The notes under the pieces are model-generated. The model had not been told where the DNA came from, did no database searches, and saw only the letters and a program-made list of their open reading frames with translations. From Trichoplax adhaerens (Eukaryota; Placozoa; Uniplacotomia; Trichoplacea; Trichoplacidae), in contig NW_002060956.1 in the NCBI RefSeq assembly GCF_000150275.1, positions 649,379 to 713,378 on the forward strand: 64,000 nt of DNA, written 5' to 3'. A program made the translations under genes and the position numbers. Each line of letters opens with the position of its first letter. Position 1 is the stretch's first letter. Shown piece after piece: positions 1 through 13,720 of the stretch.

Positions 1-1215
1 CCCAATACCGACGGTAATTACTAGCGAAAACACTCATTCGTGTTTGTCGACGTTGATAGGCGACAACACCTTTCGTTGCCTAACGTTGAAGAAGAAATCA
101 ACTGTTGAACGTTCAATTAGTTAATACCCAAAGTGAATCTTTGCCCTTTTCAGTCGATGTGGTTGTACTCTACTGTTGTACATACTGCAAATAAGATTGG
201 TCAAGCGAGAGAGTAGACTGTCAACAGCATAAAACCAAGGCGATTACAGTACAAGACTCGTCTAATAAGTAGAATTACAATCATTATAACTGGACACACA
301 TCTCTAAATGTGTCCTTGTTCAGGAAAGAGTCCATTGAAGAAAATACACCACAATTTGTAAACAACATTATTGGTGAGTCATTGCTTGTTCTCTTCTTAA
401 CAAATTATCATGATATCATGCATGGCGATTCTGTGTATTAGTGTATATAGTTGTTTTGTATTACAACACTCTTCACTTTGTCAATCAATAGCCATGTAGA
501 ATATTTCATCTTCGGCCAACTTGATAGTCATGATAAGATGGACGACACGGGTTGACGTAAATCTACCAATTTCAATTGATTGACAACGACAGTACTATGG
601 GACAGCATGTAGAGCATACAGCATAGCTGGAGTCATATGTACATTAACTATCTAGACTCAATTAACTTTATACAGTACGTATGTCTACCACTTTATTTAT
701 TTATTCTGATTCATAGCAGCTGATGTGCAACGTCATGAATCTCCAGACCCTACTGTACATCAGTAAATCAATATAAATCAACCTAACGCGTATAACGACA
801 TTATACCTTGAACAAGTAGACGCTACTAGAACAACATTAAATCCATTGAAATACAATCGACACTCATTTCAAGCGTGCATGCATGCTTATATTCATAGTC
901 AACTTCAGTTGAACTTTTCCAACATTGAGCACGTGGTATGTCATGGACGACAAATGATTTCATTAATAAGCCTATCCGATCATCTTTGATAGCATTAGTT
1001 AGCTGCAGGGTGTAAAACTAAAACCATTCTTTTCGTCCATCTCCTGCTGGATCCACTTGATACTCCAGTGCTGGATTTTGACTTAGTACGATCAATCGAG
1101 CAAGTGTAATAATGCGTAGACCTGTGCAATGTCAATTTCAACGACACCAAATTGGCTGATCAACTTATTTCTATAATTTTTTTTGGTGATAGATCTTCCT
1201 TACTAACAGTCAAAA
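1..1215. other. Upstream region of the acyl-CoA synthetase gene
   Basis: No coding exon is recognisable here. A possible noncoding first exon could end at 373, where TTG is followed by the donor GTGAGT. The acceptor at 1191-1192 follows a T-rich tract and lies 24 bases before the start codon, so a 5' UTR intron of about 820 bp is plausible. No clear TATA box was assigned. Confidence 0.35.
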
Positions 1216-4200
1216 ATGTCTTCATTATGGCAAAACTCAGCCGCGGTTGCGGGTATTGGTGTAGCGGCGGTAGTTTCCGCAGTTTATCTCTCCAAACGTA
1301 GCGCCGCTCCAGAAATACCAGCCATTGATATCAATCATCAATCAGTGGAACTAGAGGTAAGTCATTTGTGCTGTACTGCACTGTACTCATTTCGTGTTCT
1401 GTATGAATCGAGTGGCTAGCTTAAGCTTACACAACTCCTTCTCATCGATGCTTTTACTGTCAAGTTCAATAAAATGACAGTTAATTAATGAAAGACAATG
1501 ATCAATGCTCTTATGAACTACTAAATTGGGCAGTTGAATCATACTATACTGGATGGACGATGATAATAATAATCTTATACAGCATTCTGTATAGGTACTA
1601 TTTACTTTTGTTTCGCAAGCTACATTTTTATTTCTAGTCTGATGATTTAGCAAGCAATGCATACTGTACGATGGTGCTGGACCTCTGTTTACTGTTGAAT
1701 TGTTCCATGTGTAAACTACGGTATCTCTCTCTCTCTCTCTCTCTCTCTATAAGTATACACTGCACTCAGTGCTTAATTGCCTACTACGCAGTGACTCACT
1801 GTCATCAGTTGTTAGTAACTTGACCAAATCTTAAAATGAACTATAGGCGAATGTTTGAATTCCTTTTCTTCTACAGTATTTATTAACTCGAGCAAAGTTG
1901 TCTACGTGCTTTCCGCGTCGTCGCGTAATATGTCAGCATTCTTACCGGGAGGAGGCCTGCCACGATGCACAGTTCTGGATAAGGGTGTTATTTATGTCTT
2001 CCTATATCTGTTAATACTATTTAATACATACACTTACACTCACAAATTACACCATCATCCTCAAGGTGATTCTACGTCGGTAATATTGGCATGAGCCAGA
2101 GTTAGAAATTATAGTGCGGGACTTGCCAATTTCTGTAAGCTAGTTAAGTATAAGTGGAGGATGATGATACTAAAAATGAGACTCTTTTAAGGTGAAATTT
2201 GAACAGCTTTTACCAAGGAAATGAAAAGCTATGAACAATTTTCCATACATATTCACATCACTGTAACAAAAAAAATAATAATGTAATCTATATTGACTGC
2301 AACTCTAACCACAGACTACTAGATATTAAGGTATGACATCAGAGAGGCTAAAGATGCCTGCGGGCCTCACTCAAGTTCAAAGCTCTGCTAGATATGTGCA
2401 TTTATTAATCTATGCCCTAGTTAGTTAGATAGCTATTAAAAGATGTAATGTGATATAATTTGATATTGATGGTATATTGTCCTTTAATTAGCATTAGCTG
2501 ATTATATTAATTATTATGATCATTATCACAGAAATGATTTAAAAATAAATAATAAAGTCATAAGATTAGACTTCTTTTTATCACGATTAATACTGTAGTG
2601 TTGTTGCATCTTACTATGGTTAAAAATTATACTTATAAATTTTACTATTTGAGTCTCCTGTTAATTCACAGTTGTGGCTTTTTTATTCCTAATACGCGTA
2701 TATAAATGTGTATATCTATAGGATGGTTCGCGTGTACATGCCGGATTAGAGGACCCTAACCAATTATTAGAGTACTTATATGAAGATTCTAAAACAGTTT
2801 TAGAGTGTCTTCACCGTGGAGCTCGTGTATCAAGTAAGATACTTACTAATTGCTACTCATCCTGATCAATGCTATGAAAATACAAACTCTTCGATTGAAG
2901 CGTTCGATTTCATAAGTATGTACTTATGGCGATTTCACATCGTTAAATGTTCCTATTCATTGCTAGACAACGGACCTTGCCTCGGTTATAGAGATGGGGA
3001 TGGACCTTATCAATGGATCCACTACAACGAGGTAAAGACTGTAAAAAGTTCATTTCGAGCTATGTGTATTGAAATTCGACTTTGGACATAATCCTATCTT
3101 AAAAATATACCCTTTTATCAATATAACGATAATATGTGTAGATATACCCATTTAGACTGCACCTAAAGGTGTACGCAGCCACATATTATATTCTTAACAT
3201 TAATTTATAATTTATGTAACATAGGTTATAGAAAAAGCAGAGGCAATCGGATCTGGTCTTGTATCTCTCGGTTCCAGTCCTGGAGAAGATACATTCGTTG
3301 CTATCTACTCACAGAATCGTCCTGAGGTTTGATTTGATGATTTAAATCATTTCATCTGACTTAATTGCCATTTAATGCTAAACAAATTTATTTTGTGATA
3401 TAATATCCGAAAAATATTGTGTATTTCTTACACTAGTGGATTATGTGCGAGCACGCGTGTTACTCTTATTCAATGGTGGTTGTTGCTTTATATGATACGC
3501 TTGGAAAAGATTCTTGTCGATATATCCTAGACCAAAGTGGGTTGATTGCTACAATTGAATATCATCTGTATGATGAAACAATAGTACAATAGTAATACTT
3601 AACTAGCACCGCAAGGTAATTATTTTATGTCCACAATCAATTTTAATTTCAGCTAAATGCACCACTGCTATTTGCGATAATAGCGAAAAAGTTAACAGTT
3701 TACTACTGCTGTGTGACGAGCTACCAAATTTGCGTAATATTATCAAGATAGATGATGTAACACCGGAAGAAAAAGCGCGGGCTAGTAAAATAAATGTCAA
3801 CCTTCTTCAACTATCTGAGTTAGAAGTATGCCCTCAGATTTCCTTTTAAACTTTGCTAGCGTTGTCTGCTTGTTTTAAAACTGTTTTATATTCTTTATTT
3901 TAATATTAAAAGGCTTTGGGTAGAAAAGACAAACATAAATTGCAGGTATTTGTTGGATAACTATTCTGTATTAATTTAATAACATCAATACTTTCAATAC
4001 TTATGTGTAATAGTTGTAATTTATTAAAACGGTACTCCATTTGTTAGCCTGCAACTCCAAACAGTCTCGCAACACTTTGTTATACCAGCGGGACTACAGG
4101 TGAGTTTCGTACTAGTTTACAGCATCAGAAGTTATCACATACGACAACTAACATGGGCATAAACTTGAATATTTATTTCTTTCTTATTAGGTGACCCGAA

Positions 4201-6531
4201 GGGAGCTATGTTAGATCATCGTAGTGTTGTAGCTAATTCCGCCGGACTTTACAGTCAAATGAAAGTTAGTGTTGCTACAGCTTCGGCAGTTATTGTATTG
4301 TGTAATATTAAACTTTGTTGTATTTGGCTTTTACCTTTACGTAGGATTCCGTACGTATCGAACCTAATGACACGCTTCTTTCATACTTGCCTCTTGCTCA
4401 TATGCTTGAAAGGGTTATTGAGGTATCCTGAAATCTTACGCATTTCCTGCTCTACTCCTCTATAAACACAATTACAATTACGATATTAACTGACATTTTT
4501 TATAGACATTAATGTATTGTGAAGGTAGTCAAGTAGCATTCTATCGTGGCGATGTAAAACTCTTAATGGATGATTTAAAATGTGCAAGGTCTGTAACCTA
4601 TTATTAAGTTCATTGCCATGGTTTATTCATACAGATAAATTAATCTTTTTAACTTGCCTAGGCCTACAGTTTTTCCTTGTGTACCACGATTATTAAATCG
4701 TATATATGACAAGGTGAGCTGCGATTGCTCTACTACTACGTAGCTATTGCGTTTTCGTTAACAAATCTATGAATTTAGGTTTTGGCTGGTGTCGCAGAAA
4801 GCTGGTTAAAAAAGTCTATATTTGATATGGCCTTAAAGTATAAAGAAAGAGAAGTACAAAAGTAGGCATTTAGAGTAAAATCGTCTGTCTAGTGTTTTTA
4901 CTGATTAAATTACGATTATATTTTGAAACCAACTGTTACAAATTTTCCGGTAATTGTGACCGCACTTTACTCATTCTTACCTAGAGGTATTATTCGTCAA
5001 AATAGCATATGGGACACTCTGATATTTAAGAAGGTTCAGGTAACAATCTGAACAAATACATTTAGTAATCATTAATATGTGCACAGTAGCTTTCTTACAT
5101 TACTTTTTGCATTTATAGAATCTCCTTGGTGGACGTGTGCGTTTATTGGTTTCCGGTGCTGCTCCATTATCGCCGAAAGTCTTGCTATTTTTACGAGCAG
5201 TTCTAGGTGTTCCAGTAAGTTCGTACACAATTTAAGTTACCATATGAAAATAGTTCAGAACTTAATTGCTATACGTCGGTATGGTAGTACTGAATCTGTA
5301 ACGTTAACCTATTGTAACTGGATTCCTGTCAGGTTCTGGAGGGATACGGACAAACGGAAGCAACAGCCGGTACAAATTTGAATGTTCTTGGAGATCCAAC
5401 AGTTGGTATGCAATACTTTATAAAATTTTATCTTGTTATCTAAGCAAAGTAATTAATCATTTATAACTTGATTTTAAAAAATTAATAGGCCATGTTGGAC
5501 CGCCTTCGATGTCAGTGAAAATTAAATTGATTGATGTACCGGAAATGGACTACTATATAAAAGATAACAAGGGCGAGGTAGGGCTATCGAATTTTAGCTC
5601 AATATCATATACTCTGTACTAAAATTTTAATTTTAAATTTGGATATTCAGATTTGTTTTAAAGGTCCAATATGCTTTCGTGGGTATTTCGGAAATGCGAA
5701 GAAGACAGCAGACACTATTGACAGTGATGGATGGATACATTCTGGAGATATTGGTGAATGGTTACCGGTTTGTATACGATTAATTTATTAATTTAAATTC
5801 CTGTGAAAGTATGTAATATATTATTTATCACTTCTAGAACGGTGCATTAAAAATAATTGATAGGATAAAGCACATCTTTAAATTATCGCAAGTATGAATT
5901 ATTTAGGAATCGCTAATACAAATATTAATAAATGAGACTATGTGTTACTAATACTTATTGTACACTTTTAGGGTGAATATGTAGCGCCAGAAAAGATTGA
6001 GAACGTCTACATTAGATGCCCTCTAGTTGCTCAAATCTTCGTATATGGTGATAGCTTGCAGGTAGGGTGAAAAGTCAAAATACGTTCACATGCAGCATTA
6101 CTCAGTTAAGGGTATTAAAATCTTGTGTTTATACTTTGTTTTAGTCTTATCTTGTAGGGATTATTATGCCAGATGAAGAATCTGCTTTTGCATGGGCATC
6201 GAAGCGTGGCCTTAAGAAGGATCTCCAAGAATTAAGTGTAAACGAGACATTCAAAGAGGCTGTTATGACAGATTTGAATCGTTTAGGAAAAGAAAATGGC
6301 TTAAAATCATTCGAACAGGCAAATAAAATACAGTTTAATCTTGGCCATACGTGCATTCAATAAAGTACTCATATTTTATATTCAATACTCATCTAGATTA
6401 AGAAAATTTCAATTCAAACTGAATTGTTCTCTGTGGAAAATGGTCTTCTCACGCCTACTTTTAAGGCAAAACGACCACAAATTAAGAAAGTATATGAAGC
6501 TGAATTGATGAAAATGTATAAGTCAGCTTAA
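1216..6531 (+). CDS. ACSL: Long-chain fatty-acid-CoA ligase (ACSL1/5/6 type), 22 exons
   Basis: Activates long-chain fatty acids to acyl-CoA (ATP to AMP), probably on ER or outer mitochondrial membranes. Exons: 1216-1356, 2722-2833, 2967-3031, 3225-3326, 3437-3536, 3653-3825, 3913-3945, 4048-4099, 4191-4264, 4345-4422, 4506-4588, 4662-4713, 4779-4861, 4985-5039, 5119-5214, 5333-5405, 5489-5577, 5651-5767, 5838-5891, 5972-6061, 6145-6318, 6397-6531. Phases agree throughout and give 676 residues, normal for the family. An N-terminal hydrophobic segment (about 9-25) fits a membrane anchor. AMP-binding motif YTSGTTGDPKG is at 253-263, YGQTE at 438-442 and the acyl-CoA synthetase signature [10 protein letters not shown] at 513-522. 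The last intron begins with GC instead of GT. An AATAAA overlaps the stop codon. Assignment within ACSL1/5/6 is not resolved; the family is secure. Confidence 0.96.
1723..1748. repeat. CT dinucleotide microsatellite
   Basis: About 13 uninterrupted CT repeats lie in the first coding intron of the acyl-CoA synthetase gene. It is likely length-variable between individuals. Confidence 0.95.
6319..6396 (+). other. Non-canonical GC-AG intron in ACSL
   Basis: The exon ends in CAG at 6318 and the intron starts GCAAAT. The acceptor is at 6395-6396. Splicing here restores the family sequence FEQ-IKK without a gap, whereas reading through hits a stop at 6361. No GT donor in the right phase is available nearby. 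Confidence 0.8.
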
Positions 6532-8676
6532 ATAAATTCAACTACTAGTTCTCACATTTAACCTTATGTACTTGAAAACTATAATCAACATTAATACATA
6601 AAATATAGTATTTCGTTTTTCCACGGCGTGAAAACATATTTTTCTAGTTGACATATTGCCGGATATATCTATACCATAATAATAATTCTTCTCCGTAGTT
6701 CATTGTTTTCATTAGTTATATCTTAGAAAATATTGCCAATATTTATCGCTGATTTTTCTGGTCTTTTATTAACTTTGGAACTGATTGAATTAAGAATCTT
6801 ACTTTTATGTTGATTTCGGTCTATATTATGGCGTTTCCAACTCTACTGTTAATTTATAAGTGTACTAACTGAGATTGATCGTGACCGCAGATGTTCTGTT
6901 ATCACTTAAATGTTTATCGTTAGTATTCTCCGAATTAATAGTATATTATGGTTATTATAATAATTTTATTGTTGTAATTATTTTTAAGGTAACTGGTATT
7001 TAGTTGATTTAAATATTTTGCATGTGCAAGTACCTCCTGCATGTGACATTTGACTTAAAACGCTTTTACCACTACCAGCTCATCGGCTATGACTGCATAT
7101 CGTGTCAGATATTCTATTTAGAATTTAATCGGTAATATATTGTGATCACTTTGACCTATATTGATTTTAATAAAAATAATTTATCATCGCTGTATAATAT
7201 TGTGGCAGTTCATATGTGTATCACAGGCGTGCGGCGTTGTAGTCCTTTAAACTAATAATGATAAAGATGTGGGACTTTTGATATACTGAACGATACTACT
7301 AATTCGTATACTACAGAAAGATATTCATATTTCGATACGGCATTATGTATACATTTATCTTCTATCTATCAACCATTTCAATTTAGTTTAAAATTATATC
7401 AAGTTATTTACATTAGTTAGTTAGTGTATTAGTGTCATGGTATGTAAGTGTCAAACAATGCAAGCGAGACTTGTCAGTATAGGTAATGTCGAATCTAGAC
7501 TAGGCAAATTCTATAGTTAATCGTGCATACTTGCGTTCTATTATTATCTTATTTAGTTTTAATTCATAATTCGATATAGAATTCTAGAATACACTGCTCG
7601 TCTTGACTGGGCTAGCGTCTTTAAGAAGCTCTCGCACTTTTACAAGCTTTCTTTGAATCTTATCAATTACACCTATTTATGAACATGTATTGAAAAGTAA
7701 TAATTAATAAAGTAATTGAAGTAATTATACTTAATCTCGATTGCGTGAATATTGCACAGTACTGTAGTTACTACAACTTACTTCCAATGTAATACGCAAG
7801 TTCTAAGATTTCAATGTGTGGGATGGGCTAGGATGGTGATAAACTATTCTTGTATTATTGTCAGGGCGCTCATACGTTATCTGTTTTAATCGCAAAATGT
7901 AAAATGAAAAGCATACTGTATACAAATGCTAGAGTAGTAGGGCAGGGATTATAACATGGTAGGCCTATGTCCTTCGTGTGCAGATTTCGACTGCTTTATT
8001 ATTATTACATAATAGTGATCCATTTACAACCTCATTAGACTGGAGTTGTTATCTAACTGCCGTATACGCTGTATTTGTTATTCAGTGATCTCATTTCTTA
8101 TCATTAGCCTATAAATATCCTTTTTATAATAATTACTCATAATACTACAGTAATGATAACAATATAGTGAAATATATTGGAGTTACTTGTAAACGATATA
8201 GCGATTGAAGAATATTAAACACTATAATCAGATATTATAGCTACATCTCGCACGAAATTGTGTAAATATGGATAAAAGTTGACAGTTTAATGTTAGCATA
8301 TCGTCATCATTGAATATAACAAAATCATCAGAGTAAACTGTCAAGGCAATGATAACTGACTGGTATACACATCATTGTGATTTACACAAAGTACAGGACA
8401 ATGTAATCACACCTTTCAGTTTACCATCGAATGAAAATTAAGTAGAATATAAAGCAGCATTTATGTCAATGTTACCCACTTTCATTCATCTTAGCAATGC
8501 AAAAAATACTTTATAAACTTTCTATCTTAAGTATTTTAGGATTAACTTCTAATAATATCTACTACTAGAGCAATATGAAGTTTGATTGCACAGTTGACAT
8601 AAACACGATAAATGATTAAATGTGATACAGGATATAGCTTTACATCCGATTTCGAATATATGAATATCATTTTACT
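6532..8676. other. Convergent intergenic spacer between ACSL and CBS
   Basis: About 2.1 kb of AT-rich sequence separates the 3' ends of two convergent genes. I see no conserved exon, RNA gene or obvious repeat. Confidence 0.6.
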
Positions 8677-11600
8677 TTACGATTCCGAGGCAACTTTGGC
8701 ACTTTCGGATGAAGTCAAGAATTGAGCAAGGTCGATGCTAGTAACTATTCCATATACAGATTGTCTTTCTGTAACTTCCTTAGAATCTAAGTTTTGATTA
8801 AATATGAAATTAGAACGAGTAATAAGGGATGACTCTTTATTAATTGTAGCCTATTGTATAAAAAATCTTGACCCGTATCCTTACAATGTTTTTGATTGTG
8901 GACAATCAAAGCAAAGTGATCACGCTCGAGAATGCGGGAAAGTTCTCCTAACGTTCTCTTTAGGGTAATCTAGATTGAATAATACATCTCTATTAACCTT
9001 AGTACGAAAACAGTCATAGCACCTGATGTCATTACTATAATAAATTAATTTTAACCATTTATACTCTATGCAAACTTTAATCTCGTGCTTCTACGTAAAT
9101 TACCGTATTAAATCTTTTGTATGCCATAACGGAAATTGGATCAGTATTATTAGCTCTTCCTGCCAGTAACCAGGCTACAATACTGCCAAGTGTTACAACG
9201 CCAACAGGGACACTATTACAATATAAAAATGAACAAATAAGTCGTTGAAGTACGGTGGCGTATAGATTAGATGTTTTCGAGCGAAGTAGACTGGTAACTA
9301 AAAGACAAGTTAACATGTTCTTTGTGTTATAATCATTTGATAATTACCCTGATTCATCAACGATAGGCAATTGGTTGAATAATTCTCTATTATTAAAATT
9401 TAAAGGCATTTTATAAGATTTTTTAATACAATGTAGATATTTGTGCGTATAAACTTGATACCAAGGTTGTATTGTAAAACAATTGAGAGATTCTATTTGA
9501 TTTTTACCTTTTCATGATTTCAACAACCTCACCAATGGTTACAGTAGGTGTAATAACTAAAGGGGTAGAGATATCGAGTCTGCTGACTGGTAAATTCCAC
9601 CACCTAGTTTTACATATATCATACGTAAAATTTAGCATCAGCGAAACCGGCGTTTAAAGAGTTATCCATAAAGACTATAAACAGAAAAATGAGGCTTTCC
9701 ATCTAACTCACCAATGTTTTAAACCAACAGCGACAGCCGGGTCTTCCATAAATCCGTTCTCTATCATCCAATCATCGTTAACGAATTTGGTCCTATGTTA
9801 TAGTATAAAAGAGGATATCACAGCTTAACTGCAGGGATTCTACCAACGCAATCTTAATCATTTATCCTAATTTATGAAAAATCGCTGAAACATAAACGAA
9901 CATGTAATTACGAATGGAGTCCGGGAGGATGACTACGCAAGTTTGATTTTCATTTAAGTCTTTGGCAGTCTGCAACGCTATCGAGAGAGCACTACCACTA
10001 GAACCGCCTAAGCATAGCCACATAAAGAGGTAAGAATACGCGTATACAGTAATTACTGAAAGACTTTAGAGATGAAATGTTATCTAGGGAGGGCATTGTA
10101 ATCGTACCACACAGTAAACCCTCCTCTCGAATGAGATATCTTGCATATTCGAATGAATCTTTGTCATTACACTTGTACCACTGATCCACAACATTTCGGT
10201 CTATAACTGTTGGAATGAAGTCGTATCCAATGCCTTCCACCTTGTGAATAATTATAAAATTATCAATTAGTCACATACTGAAACGCTTATTTTATATTTA
10301 CTACTAATAATTAAAATGTACATGATATCCTGAGGAATCAACGTTCAATTCTTTCGGTTGAGCAAGGATCGATCCTAATGGATCCACTCCGATAATCTTT
10401 TTTGTAAAAATGTGATAAGACATACAGCATTTTAAATTATGACGATTTATCCCGCCGTCAAGATATATCAAAGGTTACATTATACATATTCTTTAAAAGT
10501 TTCAAGTAATACCTTGACATTTTTAATCTTTTCCTTTAATTTCCGACCGATACCGCTAACAGTTCCACCAGTTCCGGCCCCAGCAACCAAAACATCAATT
10601 TTACCTATTAAGATGTAAATCATGAGTGAAATTAAAACAAATAGGGCAGCTAGAATACATAATTGTGTGATTGCATAATATCATAAATCATTAAAAATTA
10701 TTAATTTTTTGCACTTACTATCGCATTGATACAATAGTTCTTCGGCAGTAGTATCGTAGTGTGCCAATGGATTGCCGGCATTGACGTACTATGCAATAAA
10801 ACGTGATAATTTTGAATAGTGTCAATAATATTAGCGTTCGTTGTTAAAAAGATTATCTAGTTATCAAACGTATTTTACGGTGAAGCTGCGGACTAACACT
10901 ATAAATCTGCCAACCTGATTTAAAATTATAGCATTTTTAGTTTCTTTCTGTAATCTTTCAGCGACCGCAATATGCGATTCTAAATTGAGATTAATATATA
11001 TACAATAATGTATTAGGATAGTTGATGGGCCGAATAGAAAACTTTTTTCTCAAAATTTACAACATCGACATTATACTCGGTATAAGGAATTCATTTTTAA
11101 GGTGAAAAGTCGCTGATACTTTAACTTATGAGAAATGTATCATCTTGAAAACTACTGTAATCAATTATTATGATGGTATGCTTTTTAATTAATACTAAAC
11201 CTGGCGAATCGAAGCTAGCATTAGTTGGAGTTCGGACGATTTCAGCTCCTAAAGCCCTTAGCGTCAAAACCTAGTAGTATAACAGATCAACTATTTATAA
11301 CATGATTGATTACGGATTGCATCTGTAAACAATACGAATAGGAAATTTCTTTTCCATGACGCATACATTGATTATAATTAACCTTTTCTGCGCTCATTTT
11401 TTCTGGCATAACAATAATACATCGGTAGCCTTTAACCGCCGCAACGAGGGCTAAACCAATGCCTTAAATCATTTAGGAAATTGTATGATATTTTAATTGT
11501 GTTACCCCTACTACTGTATACTGTAATAACGCCATTATTGGCTGAAATAAACTTAATACAACTAGTGTGAAATGAATTAATAAACCATGTGATGTTACCA

Positions 11601-12055
11601 GTATTTCCCGAAGTTGGCTCGATCAATGTATACCCTGGTTTAATTTTTCCTTCTCTTTCTGCTTCTTCTACCATACGCAAAGCAATGCGATCCTTGACAG
11701 AACCGCCAGCATTCATAAATTCGCACTTTGCCACTAGAAAACAAAGAGGCATACATGCATCAAGATTTTATATATAAAATATACATTAACATGAGCGTCA
11801 TGCAAACGAGTTGTATCCGATAGTTGCTACCAGAGGTGAACTACTCGATTTACCTACAGTAGTTTAAGGCGCAGTATTTTAATCAGGTCAAAAGAGTAGG
11901 TAATATGCAACGATAGCGTCAACATTCTATAAAATATTGTATACTTACATAGTCTACATTTTAAGCCAAATTTCTTTTCAATTTTATTTAATCGAACAAC
12001 AGGTGTAAAGCCTATGTTATCCAATGCTGTTTGTCTGACTTTGTCATTGATTTTC
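8677..12055 (-). CDS. CBS: Cystathionine beta-synthase, 16 exons, 5' end unresolved
   Basis: PLP enzyme condensing homocysteine with serine to cystathionine in cytosolic transsulfuration. Exons in transcript order: 12055-11949, 11733-11599, 11462-11383, 11270-11201, 10979-10915, 10788-10719, 10604-10513, 10396-10322, 10240-10108, 10007-9902, 9792-9712, 9603-9508, 9386-9348, 9212-9104, 8957-8885, 8786-8677. Junctions all use GT-AG and keep frame. Visible motifs are GGSVKDR with the PLP lysine, EPTSGNTG, the phosphate-binding GAGTGGT loop, [20 protein letters not shown] and WWWNL before the C-terminal tandem CBS (Bateman) module, which in animals binds S-adenosylmethionine. The first exon found starts at phase 2, so an upstream exon with the start codon is missing. 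A weak candidate is about 12496-12438, ending KKWSINQIR, but it lacks an obvious heme-ligand Cys/His pair. Confidence 0.94.
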
Positions 12056-12618
12056 CTATAAAGTAAAATAGCAAACGCCGATGAGCAAAATTTTCATTTA
12101 ATCCTGTGCTCAGTATCGTCTAGTATAATCGCTAAACTGGATTCCATACAGTAGTTAATTTGAGATGCTATAAGAGCACAAGAGACACGTTGATTGAGAA
12201 ATTTTTGAATCATAGGCTCCTACTATCGCTCCACTATTATCGAAGATGGTAGGATTACGATGGATATGCAGCTGCATTTACTGTATGTGATCAACTTGAC
12301 TATAGACTGTGAGTATTGATGTTCTTGTTATGCAGTCCATGGTCAATTGTGGCAGATCGATCAGAGTTTACGAGTAGTTGTATGAATAAAATCTTAACAC
12401 GTAATGTGAGATAGTAACAATATCGGATGTATTTTACCTAATTTGGTTGATTGACCATTTCTTACTTAGCGAAGAAATTGCTTTAAGAGTAGAGAATAAC
12501 AAGAGTTGTAGGTCTTAAGGGGACAGCACTCATGCCTTACTAAGTACAGTAGTGTAGAGTAACGACCACAAAAGTTTAGAAAAGGAGTAGCAGTAACAAA
12601 TGTAAAAGTGTTTGAACG
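12056..12618. other. Probable 5' region of CBS
   Basis: The missing start exon of CBS should lie here or just beyond on the minus strand. An AG|GTAAAA donor at 12438/12437 with a T/C-rich acceptor near 12497 marks one possible small exon. Nothing else stands out. Confidence 0.3.
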
Positions 12619-12846
12619 TTAAGCAAATGCTTCTTCTTCAGGTATTTTCCAACATGTTGAAAGGAGTTTATTTTCCAGCTCCATCGTCAAGTCGTTGATG
12701 TATCTATTGGTGTGCGTTCTTGTGCTCAAGTTAGCGTAGGCCCCGGGCGGAATGATTGGTGCTAATGTTCTTCTCTGCTGTGTAGTACCTTGCTCCCAGT
12801 ACTGTATAGCAATAGGTTCGGTGGACTGTTGTTGTAGCAAAAGCAT
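12619..12846 (-). CDS. Small hypothetical protein, 75 aa
   Basis: A single uninterrupted ATG-started frame of 75 codons. The product is hydrophilic, with a Gln-rich start, a central PIIPPGAY segment and an acidic/amphipathic tail ending KIPEEEAFA. There is no signal peptide or membrane segment. I do not recognise a family. It lies upstream of CBS on the same strand, so it could be an independent small gene or a chance frame. The composition is less AT-biased than the surroundings, which slightly favours coding. Confidence 0.3.
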   Translation of the reverse strand: MLLLQQQSTEPIAIQYWEQGTTQQRRTLAPIIPPGAYANLSTRTHTNRYINDLTMELENKLLSTCWKIPEEEAFA

Positions 12847-13720
12847 TGCTACTGTCTAGTCCAACTCAGCAATTGGTTAATGTACGCTTTTAATGTATTG
12901 AAACTATCAGTGGTAACAAGGTCAATATGTTCAACTACTAAGAGAAGAGAAAAGAAAAGAAAGTAGACTAAGAGTTGAAATTGAACTTTTGTAGGAGAAA
13001 TAAGACAGTAAGATACTGCAGTCAAAGGGTGAGTGAGTATGGTATGCAAGATGGCAAAGCAATCCAGTAACAGACTGTTTGTTTAACCTGTACACAGTAT
13101 GCGGTCTTGGCAAGCTGTGCTTGGATTTGATAGATATATTTGTACTAAAATAAGTTAGTGAACATCGTCCATGATGATCATCTTTCTCTTTTCTACTATT
13201 CAAGAAAGTAAGAGAAGATGCTTCAATGTATGTTTCAGTTCACGGTAGCGAGCACCAACAAGATTGAAGATCGAAAGGGGGGGAAAAAAATGAGAAAATT
13301 TTCGATTGTCTTTCGTCTCACTTGATGATGAGGCTGTATAATTTGAAACGACTTGTTCAGTATGACATAGTCAAGTGGATTGGCCATAGTTTTACGCCAT
13401 GTTGAATAATGTACTCGTCATCAAGACTAGAAATAGAGCATGATTGATGTCAAGGCGAGTATCCAACCTTACCGAACTTGATGATGATGCGGCGAATTGG
13501 CAGTCGTGTCTAACGCCCAAGTACATTTAGAAGGTCGATCAGGCCTATCTCGTAATCCACTTTGACTTTCAGAAGTAGCATCCGACATAATTTTCAATTT
13601 TTTCTCACAAGATTGGCACAGTTGTCAAATATCCACAAGGGAATGGAAGTCAAAATCGCTTTCAATTGCTTGAACTTTCTGGACTTGAAATTGGATCGAC
13701 GGCAATGGACTCCAATCGGA
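12847..13720. other. Spacer without a recognised gene
   Basis: Contains short A/G-rich and T/C-rich tracts, including a G7 run followed by A7 near 13277-13290. Frames on both strands look like low-complexity artefacts. Confidence 0.5.
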
